The translations under genes and the position numbers were made by a program. 64,000 nt of DNA from Anaerolineales bacterium (GTDB taxonomy: Bacteria; Chloroflexota; Anaerolineae; Anaerolineales; Villigracilaceae): positions 1 through 64,000 of the forward strand of contig JABFSL010000007.1 of the NCBI GenBank assembly GCA_013140605.1. Reading direction: 5' to 3'. Of this stretch, positions 23,743 to 31,671 are shown in pieces (the stretch's first letter is position 1; each line of letters opens with the position of its first letter). The notes beneath the pieces were generated by a model. That model worked only from the letters and a program-made list of their open reading frames with translations. It ran no database searches and had not been told where the DNA came from.

Positions 23743-24828
23743 TCAGACATTAGATCGGACAGGCAGGAGGCAGGAATAAAAGGATAAAAGAGCATGAGAG
23801 AAAGCATGCAAAACATCAGGAGGGGAAAGGTTGATTTTGAGTTTCAAGAAAATGAACAGACCAGAATAAAGCTTTTGTTTGCGACTGTCTTTTGGAAAAA
23901 TAGTCTCTCGTAAAGTTTCACCTAACCAGAGCGCGATCGTGTATGCAATCAAAAGAAGCGCCACCATCTTCTCCATGTGATCTCGGCGTTTCGACATCAA
24001 CTTTCCCATGCCTAACAAGTTTTTCAGATCTCGAAAACTCTCTTCTATCTTCATGCGTTGCAAATAAATATCCAGACCATCTTCGGCTTTGAGATTGGTC
24101 ATCACCCACATCGGTTGGCTGAAACCTTCTTTCCAGACCCCGATCAGATTGACAAATACCTTGCCCATGTAAAAAACCTTGTTGATAATCCGCGTTTCTC
24201 CTTTGGAAACCGTCAAAGCAATTATGTTCCCTTCCTGATCAGTGAATTTTGGTCCCACTTTCAGCCGAATGACAAAATTCAATCCTTCGAATACCAAATT
24301 TTCCATCAACTCCAAATAGCTAAACTCACGGTCCAGGACCAAAGGTCGATCCCCGATCATTTCTTTGACCTTGGCGAAGGCTTCGAAGTGGTGACGGTTT
24401 CGTGAGGTAGATTCTTGATTAATGGTTTTGGAAGAATAACTTACAAAACCACAGGGAATGGAGCGTCCGTGAAAAGCCGTCGACAAAAATAACAGCCAAT
24501 ACCCGCTTGTCTGACCATCACTCAATGTACCGACATAGTCCGTCTTCTTTGCCTGGGGTCGCGGCATTTCAGTTGGATCTCCAATCACAAAGGAGGCGCT
24601 CTCTTGAAATAACCGCAGTAATGTCTCCTGGGGACTTGTCTTTTCAAGAAACCGCTGGATGTATTTGTAATTCCTATCTTCTTTGCCCACCATTTCTCGC
24701 GCAATATCGCTCAATCGCGGTGAGCGAGCCTTCAAAATCCCTTCGATGATCGGCTTTGCTTTTTTGACTGTCTCTTTTTCATCAAACATAGACTGCACAA
24801 ACTGCAAAAGATGGGTAAACTTGTTCAT
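23743..24828 (-). CDS. IS4-family transposase
   Basis: A 361-residue DDE transposase. The IS4 signature Y-(2)-R-(3)-E-(6)-K is present exactly as YLQRMKIEESFRDLK, and a catalytic Asp lies in VLDREFSYLE. The N-terminal region is helical and DNA-binding-like (SPRLSDIAREMVG, NYKYIQRFL). The frame is complete from ATG to TGA, with the stop inside the element's left end, so it may be active. Translation from outside transcripts is probably limited by a hairpin directly before the start codon. The protein's family is certain; the subgroup is not resolved. Confidence 0.9.
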   Translation of the reverse strand: MNKFTHLLQFVQSMFDEKETVKKAKPIIEGILKARSPRLSDIAREMVGKEDRNYKYIQRFLEKTSPQETLLRLFQESASFVIGDPTEMPRPQAKKTDYVGTLSDGQTSGYWLLFLSTAFHGRSIPCGFVSYSSKTINQESTSRNRHHFEAFAKVKEMIGDRPLVLDREFSYLELMENLVFEGLNFVIRLKVGPKFTDQEGNIIALTVSKGETRIINKVFYMGKVFVNLIGVWKEGFSQPMWVMTNLKAEDGLDIYLQRMKIEESFRDLKNLLGMGKLMSKRRDHMEKMVALLLIAYTIALWLGETLRETIFPKDSRKQKLYSGLFIFLKLKINLSPPDVLHAFSHALLSFYSCLLPVRSNV

Positions 24829-24887
24829 GGAAACCTTCTTTCTGGTTTGGGACCCTAAGCCCGTATAAACCAGTATAGAAGGTTTCC
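24829..24887 (-). promoter_or_regulatory. Hairpin sequestering the transposase ribosome site
   Basis: In the minus-strand RNA, GGAAACCTTCT pairs with AGAAGGTTTCC, which ends directly before the ATG. A second stem (CTGGTTT / AAACCAG) extends the hairpin. The AAGG of the likely ribosome site lies inside the first stem, so read-through transcripts would hide it, as known for other IS4-family elements. Confidence 0.6.
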
Positions 24888-24936
24888 TTCTTTTTGTCCG
24901 AACTCTTGCCCGAAGATCAGTTTAACCGTTTCTTTG

Positions 24937-26244
24937 CATGGCTGTAGCAAAGTCAGGAAAAAGGGGTAACAAGAAGGGCAAAAGCTAGGGAAAGATGAGC
25001 GGCAAAAAACCGCCTTGCTTGTGCCGCATTTAAAAAGCCGGCTTGACGGATCAATGCCAAGATAAGATTGTTGATATTGGCCATTATTCGTGCGCCATTG
25101 CCAATGGTGAAGCGAGTGGCGTCTTCACGGAGCGTGAGATCCCGCCGATAATGGGAGCCTGTTTCAATACCCCAATGAGCACGACGAACTTCCAAGAGTT
25201 TCATCGGCGTGACTTTTTTGCGCGATAGGCTGGTAATTCCAAACTCAACTTCACGAGAAGTTTTGTAACAAACTCCTTGTCGCCACCATTGGAATTCACG
25301 TTCGAGACGATAGACTTGCGCCAACCCTGGCCAGGCAGCATAGGTATTGAGCATTTCGCTGGTCGTCAAAGTTCGTTTCTCGATCCGTCCATGACCCTTA
25401 TTAACTTTTTGTGCTTGAAGAAAATCTGTTTGGATTTTCCCAAACCCAGGCTTGGGATATTCAGGCGCAAAAAGGGATTGGATGTTTTTGTACAGATTGG
25501 ATTGGTTTTCTTTCACGGGAAAAACATAGTCACCTTTTTCATCCAAGATCGTTTGTGCCAAGCGTTTTTGAGTATGCAAAGCGTCTCCTGTGACCACTTT
25601 TCCAGCAATTTTCGCCAATTTTATAGCTTCCGGCGCCTTGGTGATTTCATTTTCCTTGCTCCCTACTCCCACTTGCGATATGGTTTTCCCTGCCTGCACA
25701 TCATACACACTCAGGGCATATTCCGATGTGCCATCCTCGCGCTTCAACATGCCCAATAAGGCTTTGCCATCCAAGGCACAAATGTCGCCGCGCTTGTCGC
25801 TTTGATTGTATTCCCCCACCATTCGTTCTATTTCTGTTTCATAGACTTTGTATGCCATAAGCCGCTGATAGGTGCTTCGTTCTGGCATGCGTTTTGGTTT
25901 GATCCGCAGGGCTGCCACTACTTCACTCTGGTGATGATTGCCCCACTCTGCCATTGCAGTCGGCGAATCTGCCCCGCCCAACTTTGCCAACAACACAATC
26001 ATCAACAAGGTTGCCAGGCTGTACCTTTTCCCTCTCGCTTTCCGCGTATCTGTTAGTGTCTGCAATCGCCCGTATACGCTCCCTTTGTCATAAATCACCC
26101 CTTCTGCGCTAATTTCTTGCCCTTTGCCAATCGTGCTATACTCCATTTCAGATCCTCCTCGTTTTTTGCTTGTTTTGTCACTCGCAATTTTACCGAGAAG
26201 GATCTGTTTTTTATCTTTTGTCAAGCGACTTTGCTACAGCCATA
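24937..26244 (-). mobile_element. ISAs1-family insertion sequence with 10-bp target duplication
   Basis: Perfect 17-bp inverted ends ATGGCTGTAGCAAAGTC (24938-24954) and GACTTTGCTACAGCCAT (26227-26243). The flanks carry the direct repeat CGTTTCTTTG at 24927-24936 and 26245-26254. A perfect target duplication and an intact transposase indicate a recent insertion. Confidence 0.9.
24953..26146 (-). CDS. ISAs1-family transposase
   Basis: A 397-residue transposase of the ISAs1 (H-repeat associated) family. The N-terminal domain carries the LLMIVLLAKLGGADSPTAMA helix typical of the family. The DDE residues fit ALDGKAL (D), TGDALHTQ (D) and HWGIETGSHYRRDLTLREDA (E). The ORF track starts at 26224, but ATG 26146 is preferred because GAGGAGG lies seven bases upstream and the extra 26 residues are Lys-rich and lie close to the IS end. 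The stop codon overlaps the left inverted repeat. No damage is visible. Confidence 0.92.
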   Translation of the reverse strand: MEYSTIGKGQEISAEGVIYDKGSVYGRLQTLTDTRKARGKRYSLATLLMIVLLAKLGGADSPTAMAEWGNHHQSEVVAALRIKPKRMPERSTYQRLMAYKVYETEIERMVGEYNQSDKRGDICALDGKALLGMLKREDGTSEYALSVYDVQAGKTISQVGVGSKENEITKAPEAIKLAKIAGKVVTGDALHTQKRLAQTILDEKGDYVFPVKENQSNLYKNIQSLFAPEYPKPGFGKIQTDFLQAQKVNKGHGRIEKRTLTTSEMLNTYAAWPGLAQVYRLEREFQWWRQGVCYKTSREVEFGITSLSRKKVTPMKLLEVRRAHWGIETGSHYRRDLTLREDATRFTIGNGARIMANINNLILALIRQAGFLNAAQARRFFAAHLSLAFALLVTPFS

Positions 26245-26343
26245 CGTTTCTTTGAACAATAGCTTCGCCAAAGTTAGGCTGAAAAGTAGTTTTGCGAAAA
26301 CATCCCAAGCCCAGAAAGCCTATAATAAAGATTCTAGTACTTT

Positions 26344-26930
26344 TACAAAATATTGCGCCATGTAATCTTTGGCATGTTGATCAGCGACGGACGGATGACC
26401 ATGTTGGAAATATCACACTGGACAGAAATAGGAGGAAGTTACCATATCATCCAACGCTTGTATCATACGCCATGGATCTGGCTGCAAATCCAGTGAATAA
26501 TTTTTACAAACCAGTTACAGAAACCAGGGTATAAATACATTGTCGCAGGAGATGAAATGGTATTTGGCAAAGCAAGGAAAGAGACATATGGGATTGGGCG
26601 TTTCTTTTCGAGTTTGCAAAACCGTGCCATTCCTGGTTTATCGTTCTTTACGTTTTCTATGATTGACGTCAAAGAGCGGCAATCGTATCCAATTCAAGTA
26701 GTTCAAATGATCAAAGAGAAAGAAGATAAAACCAAGAAGGAAAAAGAAAAATCATCTGAAGCAAAAAAACGCCCAGTAGTTCGTCCGAAAGGTAATCGGA
26801 ATAAACGAACTGAAAACCCGACGCTGATCCTGAGTTATTGCGGGTTCAGCCTGTTTTACAGGCATCTTTGGCGATTTTGAAAGGCGTTTTAGATGTACAT
26901 TATTTGGTGATGGATGGTCATTTTTGGAAT
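26344..26930 (+). pseudogene. Decayed transposase (DDE type), truncated
   Basis: Plus-strand remains of a transposase different from the intact ones nearby. Readable parts: MLISDGRMTMLEISHW (from 26374), GYKYIVAGDEMVFGKARK, GIGRFFSSLQNRAIPGLSFF, a Lys-rich linker and VLDVHYLVMDGHFWN. A TGA stops the frame after WLQIQ (near 26494), and a frameshift occurs near 26820 before the ELLRVQPVLQ part. The 3' half is missing: the text stops where a copied fragment of the AhpD-like gene begins. It resembles IS4-type transposases with a VMDGHF motif. Confidence 0.8.
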
Positions 26931-27010
26931 CCCACCTGCGGATTTGGAGAATAAAAGAAAAAGTCATCCAGGTTTTCTAAAACTCGGATGACTTTTTGAG
27001 TTGCTGGTTT
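26925..27010. repeat. Copied AhpD-gene tail plus terminator
   Basis: GGAATCCCACCTGCGG-ATTTGGAGAATAA repeats the last 29 bases of the AhpD-like gene (21268-21297) with single-base losses, followed by the same terminator and the start of the cassette. It marks the left border of a segmental duplication. Confidence 0.85.
26958..26997 (-). terminator. Intrinsic terminator of the ELW-repeat gene (copy 2)
   Basis: The same 12-bp stem as at 21301 (AAAAAGTCATCC / GGATGACTTTTT), 12 bases after the stop of the minus-strand gene. Confidence 0.85.
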
Positions 27011-27940
27011 ACTCGTCCCTAACCTCTATCAAAACAGCGCGGACAATGCGCCGGAATCGATAGCTATTGTTTTTCTCGTTATACCCCTGACAGGTTATCA
27101 GCGTCAGAAACGAATTATCTTCCAGGTGCTGAAGGGCATAATCGGTGGTTCCAGGTCTCACCAGCAGCGTTTTGCGGATTTCGAAAATATATTGCCCGCC
27201 ATATAAGTGGATGATGATTTGGTCACCATATTTGAGGCTCTTGAGATTCGCAAACGGACCCGGCAAGCCGCTGGCATTGTAGACGTGACCAGTGATCACA
27301 GAGTTGCCATCCCAGCTGGGGAATGCAGTTCCGTTGAGCCAGCCGGTGTCATTGCCAAGCCAGTCTACATCCCAAGTGTTGTTGAGTTTGGGTACGCCGA
27401 CGATATTGGCTTTGACATTGAGTGCGGGAATCTCCATCCAGATGTCGTCCAGTTTCATATAGGCGATATTGGAAGGCTGTGCTGACAGAGAGGTAATACG
27501 ATTCGGGGCAAAGCCGGTATCGGGTAGTGATAAGGAACCGGGTGTTACTACGAAACCAAAGATGTAATCGAATGCACCATTATTGAGCGGAGTAAGCGCA
27601 ATATCTACAATTGAAGTGGTTCCGCATACGAACAAGCGATACTTGCCGGGGGGCAGTGCGCTAGCCAACGTGACTCTTGATGTAAAAGTACCCGAATCGT
27701 AGATCACACTTGTGACTGTGATCCGTATATCATCAGCTACAACCCCTCCCGAACAGGACGCAGTCTCAACGAGACTATTTGCTCCTGTATTGACGAGGAG
27801 ATAGTTATTCGGATTGGTAACATCATCCTTGTTGGTGTTGCCTGCGGGATTATTCACGGCTTCGCTGAACGTAACAGTGAATGTGGCTGGACCTGTCCCT
27901 ACATTACTGGCAAGCAGGCTGGTCGAAACGACCGTGGGAG
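27001..27940 (-). repeat. 940-bp C-terminal cassette, copy A
   Basis: By direct reading this block appears identical to 29367-30306. It encodes the Ig-like domain, SLPDTGFAP and the sortase domain. The identity ends abruptly in ...GACCGTGGGAG, exactly at the border to the N-terminal repeat domain. Confidence 0.88.
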
Positions 27941-29039
27941 GGGTATTATCTTCAACAAATTTCCACAACTCGCTGCCTGTGCCATCATTACCGTCGGCGT
28001 TGAAGTAGAGCGCTCCATTATAAGCAGCTAAAAATGCAGGCACTGAACCGTTTGGCCCACTATAGAGATCAGTCACCCGCGAGGCGGTGTTGGTGGCGCT
28101 ATCGTACTTCCATAACTCATGACCTGCGCCATCATTGGCATTGGCTTGGAAATACAGCGCTCCGTTGTAGACAGCCAAAAATTTGGGGGCGTCGGTCCAC
28201 CAATCGAAGATATTGGTAACTCGCGAGGCAGTATTAGTGGCACTGTCATACTTCCACAATTCGGTGCCCTCGCCATCTTGCCCATCGGCGCTGAAATAGA
28301 GCTCTCCGTTATAGACAGTTAAGTAATCGGGGGTTGAACCGATTGGTCCGCTTGCGATGTCGGCGGCTCGCGAGGCAGTGTTCGTCGTGCTGTCATACTT
28401 CCACAACTCAGGGCCTGCGCCATCGTTACCAGTGGCGTGGAAATACAACGCTCCGTTGTAGACGGCTAAGAATGAAGGTCCTGGTCCACTGTAGATATTA
28501 GTAACGCGTGAGGCTGTATTGGTCGTGCCATCGTACTTCCATAGCTCATAGCCCGCGCCATCATTACCATTCGCGGTGAAGTAGAGTGCTCCATTGTAGA
28601 CGGCTAAATCTCTTGGATTCCGCTGCGGCGGAAAAACCGCACTAAAGATGTTGGTAACCCGTGAGGCGGTGTTGGTCGTGCTGTCATATTTCCACAACTG
28701 CTGGCCCGCGCCATCGTTACCATTGGCGCTGAAGTAGAGCGCTCCGTTGTATACGGCTGAATATGAGGGGGCTAAGGAGAAGAAATTAGTTACCCGTGAG
28801 GTAGTGTTGGTGGCACTGTCGTGCTTCCACAATTGGTTGCCTGTGCCATCACTGCCCAAGGCCTTGAAATAAAGAGCTCCGTTGTAGGCGGTTAAGGATT
28901 CGGGCGATGAGCTATTTGCTCCGCTGTAGATATCAGCAACCCGTGTGAGGAGAGTATCAGCACCTGCAGGCCGGATGAAGAATCCAGCCAGTACGCCTAT
29001 GATCAAGAAGGTGTATAAAAACTGTTTCAGGGATTTCAT
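27009..29039 (-). CDS. ELW-repeat surface protein with LPDTG motif and fused sortase domain
   Basis: A 676-residue exported protein. Order: signal peptide (residues 1-27, ending AGA); seven repeats of about 46 residues with the core AVYNGALYFxANGNDGAG then ELWKYD (about 40-365), likely a beta-propeller of the ELWxxDGT class; an Ig-like domain (VVSTSLLASNVGTGPATFTV...); SLPDTGFAP; and a sortase domain with candidate His (ITGHV), Cys (TLITCQGY) and Arg (YRFRRIVRA). From the Ig-like domain onward it is the same as the neighbour at 29375, while the N-terminal domain is unrelated. It was therefore made by duplication and domain exchange. A GCGGAG lies upstream of the start. Binding partner unknown. 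Confidence 0.87.
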   Translation of the reverse strand: MKSLKQFLYTFLIIGVLAGFFIRPAGADTLLTRVADIYSGANSSSPESLTAYNGALYFKALGSDGTGNQLWKHDSATNTTSRVTNFFSLAPSYSAVYNGALYFSANGNDGAGQQLWKYDSTTNTASRVTNIFSAVFPPQRNPRDLAVYNGALYFTANGNDGAGYELWKYDGTTNTASRVTNIYSGPGPSFLAVYNGALYFHATGNDGAGPELWKYDSTTNTASRAADIASGPIGSTPDYLTVYNGELYFSADGQDGEGTELWKYDSATNTASRVTNIFDWWTDAPKFLAVYNGALYFQANANDGAGHELWKYDSATNTASRVTDLYSGPNGSVPAFLAAYNGALYFNADGNDGTGSELWKFVEDNTPPTVVSTSLLASNVGTGPATFTVTFSEAVNNPAGNTNKDDVTNPNNYLLVNTGANSLVETASCSGGVVADDIRITVTSVIYDSGTFTSRVTLASALPPGKYRLFVCGTTSIVDIALTPLNNGAFDYIFGFVVTPGSLSLPDTGFAPNRITSLSAQPSNIAYMKLDDIWMEIPALNVKANIVGVPKLNNTWDVDWLGNDTGWLNGTAFPSWDGNSVITGHVYNASGLPGPFANLKSLKYGDQIIIHLYGGQYIFEIRKTLLVRPGTTDYALQHLEDNSFLTLITCQGYNEKNNSYRFRRIVRAVLIEVRDE

Positions 29040-29201
29040 AATTTATTCTCCGCTTTTCAGGAGGATGTGGTATTCATGGGCGCTAGTGGTCCGTGACAGA
29101 ACTCTCGGTAACCACTTACCCAAAATCACAGCATCCAGGAAAAGTCAGGATGCGTCATGGTTGCGTGATCAGGAATGGGTAACCTTCAATGTTATTTGCA
29201 T

Positions 29202-29281
29202 AGAATAGCATTAATCAATGGGTGGGTCAACTAATGAAAGTAACAGACCTGCGAGCCAACTGACTTAAAGGTCTGTTTTCA
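29202..29281. repeat. Copied upstream flank (copy 1)
   Basis: TAGCATTAATCA...GTCAACTAA(T/C)GAAA(G/A)TAACAGACCT...CTTAAAGGTCTGTTTT is shared with 31573-31652, about 80 bp with scattered differences. It shows that the duplicated unit includes the 5' flank of the gene. Confidence 0.75.
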
Positions 29282-29322
29282 TGTCCACTGGTTTACTTTC
29301 TTACTTTCCTAAATTCTTAAAG

Positions 29323-29363
29323 AAAAAGTCATCTAGGTTTTCTAAAAACTCGGATGACTTTTT
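29323..29363 (-). terminator. Intrinsic terminator of the FG-GAP gene (copy 3)
   Basis: AAAAAGTCATC(T) / (C)GGATGACTTTTT is the third copy of the same hairpin, 12 bases after the minus-strand stop codon. Confidence 0.82.
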
Positions 29364-29366
29364 GAA

Positions 29367-30306
29367 TTGCTGGTTTACTCGTCCCTAACCTCTATCAAAA
29401 CAGCGCGGACAATGCGCCGGAATCGATAGCTATTGTTTTTCTCGTTATACCCCTGACAGGTTATCAGCGTCAGAAACGAATTATCTTCCAGGTGCTGAAG
29501 GGCATAATCGGTGGTTCCAGGTCTCACCAGCAGCGTTTTGCGGATTTCGAAAATATATTGCCCGCCATATAAGTGGATGATGATTTGGTCACCATATTTG
29601 AGGCTCTTGAGATTCGCAAACGGACCCGGCAAGCCGCTGGCATTGTAGACGTGACCAGTGATCACAGAGTTGCCATCCCAGCTGGGGAATGCAGTTCCGT
29701 TGAGCCAGCCGGTGTCATTGCCAAGCCAGTCTACATCCCAAGTGTTGTTGAGTTTGGGTACGCCGACGATATTGGCTTTGACATTGAGTGCGGGAATCTC
29801 CATCCAGATGTCGTCCAGTTTCATATAGGCGATATTGGAAGGCTGTGCTGACAGAGAGGTAATACGATTCGGGGCAAAGCCGGTATCGGGTAGTGATAAG
29901 GAACCGGGTGTTACTACGAAACCAAAGATGTAATCGAATGCACCATTATTGAGCGGAGTAAGCGCAATATCTACAATTGAAGTGGTTCCGCATACGAACA
30001 AGCGATACTTGCCGGGGGGCAGTGCGCTAGCCAACGTGACTCTTGATGTAAAAGTACCCGAATCGTAGATCACACTTGTGACTGTGATCCGTATATCATC
30101 AGCTACAACCCCTCCCGAACAGGACGCAGTCTCAACGAGACTATTTGCTCCTGTATTGACGAGGAGATAGTTATTCGGATTGGTAACATCATCCTTGTTG
30201 GTGTTGCCTGCGGGATTATTCACGGCTTCGCTGAACGTAACAGTGAATGTGGCTGGACCTGTCCCTACATTACTGGCAAGCAGGCTGGTCGAAACGACCG
30301 TGGGAG
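29367..30306 (-). repeat. 940-bp C-terminal cassette, copy B
   Basis: The partner of 27001-27940, apparently identical base for base where compared; the antisense shadow ORFs in both copies are also identical. Confidence 0.88.
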
Positions 30307-31486
30307 CAACTGTATTGCAGGTGTTGAGTAGGATGGAAATATTATTGCTATTATGGTTTGCCGTCGCCAGATCCAGTTTTCCATCACCGTTGAAATCGCC
30401 CACCGCGACGGAGAGTGGGCTCGTTCCCACTCCAAAATTCGTTGCTGCACCGAAACTTCCCGCCCCGCTCCCTAATAGGACGGAAACATTATCGCCGTGG
30501 AGATTCGCTGTTACTAAATCCTGTTTGCCGTCGCCATTGAGATCGCCTACTACGATGGCTGCTGGGCCTATGCCCACCCCAAAATATGTCGCTGTGCCGA
30601 AACTTCCTGTTCCGTTTCCCAATAGAATTGCAACACTGTCAGCATGATTGTTTGCCGTCAAATCCTGTTTACCATCGCCGTTGAAATCGCCCACTGCCAC
30701 AAAGAATGGGAAGTTTGCCGCCCCAAAATTTGTTGATGGGCCAAAGCTCCCTGTTCCATCTCCCAATAGGATGGATATATTATTCATACCACCGTTTGTC
30801 GCTGTCAAATCTTGTCTGCCGTCACCATTGAAATCGCCTATCGCGATAGAGGACGGGTTAAGCCCAGCTCCAAAATTCATTGCCGCGCTGAAACCCCCGG
30901 TTCCATCTCCCAATAAGATGGAGATATTATTGCTGGTACTGTTAGCTGTTGCCAAGTCTTGCATGCCATCGCTGTTGAAATCGCCTGCCACGATGTCATA
31001 TGGTCCCAGTCCTATTCCAAAATTTGTTGCAGCACTGAAACTTCCGGTTCCGTTCCCCAACAGGACAGAGACATTATTACTTAGGAAATTTGATGTTGCC
31101 ACGTCTTGCATGCCATCGTTGTTGAAATCGCCGGTCGCGATGGAGGATGGGAAGGTTGCTACTCCAAAATTAGTTGCCGCACCAAAACTCCCTGCTCCAT
31201 TTCCCAATAGGATGGATACTGTATGGCTTTGGTAATTTGCTGTTGCCAAATCCTGGCTACCATCGCCATTGAAATCGCTCACCGTGACAGAGTATGGGTA
31301 TATCCCCACCCCAAAATTCTTCGCTGCACCAAAGGCAACAGAACTGCACGCGACCAAAGAGTTTCCAATAGCGAAGGATGTATAGTTTATGAGCGCAGAC
31401 ACGGGAGTGATCTGAACCATGCTTAGTACTAGCATCAAAAGAAAAATTGAGTTTAAAATTATCTTAAGTCTACAAGGTGGCATCAT
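29375..31486 (-). CDS. FG-GAP repeat surface protein with LPDTG motif and fused sortase domain
   Basis: A 703-residue exported protein. Order: signal peptide (hydrophobic core IFLLMLVLSMVQITPVSA); seven FG-GAP/VCBS-like repeats of about 46 residues, each with a calcium-loop-like D-x-N-x-D-G-x-x-D (DFNGDGKQD and variants) and an ILLGNGTGSF strand; the shared Ig-like domain; SLPDTGFAP; and the sortase domain (His in ITGHV, Cys in TLITCQGY, Arg in YRFRRIVRA). The seven repeats suggest an integrin-like beta-propeller. The ORF track starts at 31549; ATG 31486 is preferred because GGAGG lies seven bases upstream and the signal peptide then starts properly. It shares its C-terminal cassette with the ELW-repeat gene. 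Confidence 0.87.
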   Translation of the reverse strand: MMPPCRLKIILNSIFLLMLVLSMVQITPVSALINYTSFAIGNSLVACSSVAFGAAKNFGVGIYPYSVTVSDFNGDGSQDLATANYQSHTVSILLGNGAGSFGAATNFGVATFPSSIATGDFNNDGMQDVATSNFLSNNVSVLLGNGTGSFSAATNFGIGLGPYDIVAGDFNSDGMQDLATANSTSNNISILLGDGTGGFSAAMNFGAGLNPSSIAIGDFNGDGRQDLTATNGGMNNISILLGDGTGSFGPSTNFGAANFPFFVAVGDFNGDGKQDLTANNHADSVAILLGNGTGSFGTATYFGVGIGPAAIVVGDLNGDGKQDLVTANLHGDNVSVLLGSGAGSFGAATNFGVGTSPLSVAVGDFNGDGKLDLATANHNSNNISILLNTCNTVAPTVVSTSLLASNVGTGPATFTVTFSEAVNNPAGNTNKDDVTNPNNYLLVNTGANSLVETASCSGGVVADDIRITVTSVIYDSGTFTSRVTLASALPPGKYRLFVCGTTSIVDIALTPLNNGAFDYIFGFVVTPGSLSLPDTGFAPNRITSLSAQPSNIAYMKLDDIWMEIPALNVKANIVGVPKLNNTWDVDWLGNDTGWLNGTAFPSWDGNSVITGHVYNASGLPGPFANLKSLKYGDQIIIHLYGGQYIFEIRKTLLVRPGTTDYALQHLEDNSFLTLITCQGYNEKNNSYRFRRIVRAVLIEVRDE

Positions 31487-31572
31487 ACAATTTCCTCCAA
31501 TTGATTCCGCTGACTTTAACAAAACCACTTGTTGAGGGAATGTATCCATGAGTAATCTCCTTAGTCGCGCAG

Positions 31573-31652
31573 AAGATTAGCATTAATCAGCATGTAAGTC
31601 AACTAACGAAAATAACAGACCTTTAAGTCAACTTTCTTAAAGGTCTGTTTTG
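31573..31652. repeat. Copied upstream flank (copy 2)
   Basis: The counterpart of 29202-29281, located between the FG-GAP gene and etfA. This is probably the ancestral location because it abuts the unique etfA gene. Confidence 0.72.
31614..31649 (-). terminator. Likely terminator after etfA
   Basis: A perfect 14-bp stem (AACAGACCTTTAAG / CTTAAAGGTCTGTT) with an 8-base loop, 22 bases after the minus-strand etfA stop, then ATTTT on the minus strand. Confidence 0.65.
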
Positions 31653-31671
31653 TGTTTATGTGTGTATTTAT

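Larger units (their letters stand above)
23731..24925 (-). mobile_element. IS4-family insertion sequence
   Basis: The ends TTAACCTGAAGTTCAG (23731) and CCGAAGATCAGTTTAA (24910-24925) form an imperfect inverted repeat matching at 12 of 16 positions, and about 20 of 28 when extended. They enclose one intact IS4-family transposase gene, giving about 1195 bp. No clear target duplication was found, so the exact ends are provisional. An ISAs1 element is inserted eleven bases beyond the right end. Confidence 0.6.
29040..29374. other. Gap between two sortase-cassette genes
   Basis: No gene is seen in these 335 bp. They hold the upstream region of the ELW-repeat gene, a copied flank (29202-29281) related to the etfA downstream region, and the terminator of the next gene. 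The 87-residue plus-strand ORF at 28945 lies mostly antisense to a real gene. Confidence 0.6.

Noticed and set aside
25277-25759. 160-residue plus-strand ORF in the ISAs1 element
   Set aside because: Fully antisense to the transposase, which has all catalytic motifs; no ribosome site.
23743-26244. The two transposases as a single composite transposon carrying the sortase gene
   Set aside because: The elements belong to different families, with different ends, and lie side by side rather than flanking a cargo.
30180-31235. Plus-strand ORFs of 155 and 195 residues opposite the FG-GAP gene
   Set aside because: They are antisense to a well-supported repeat protein, and their repeats simply mirror its DNA repeats.
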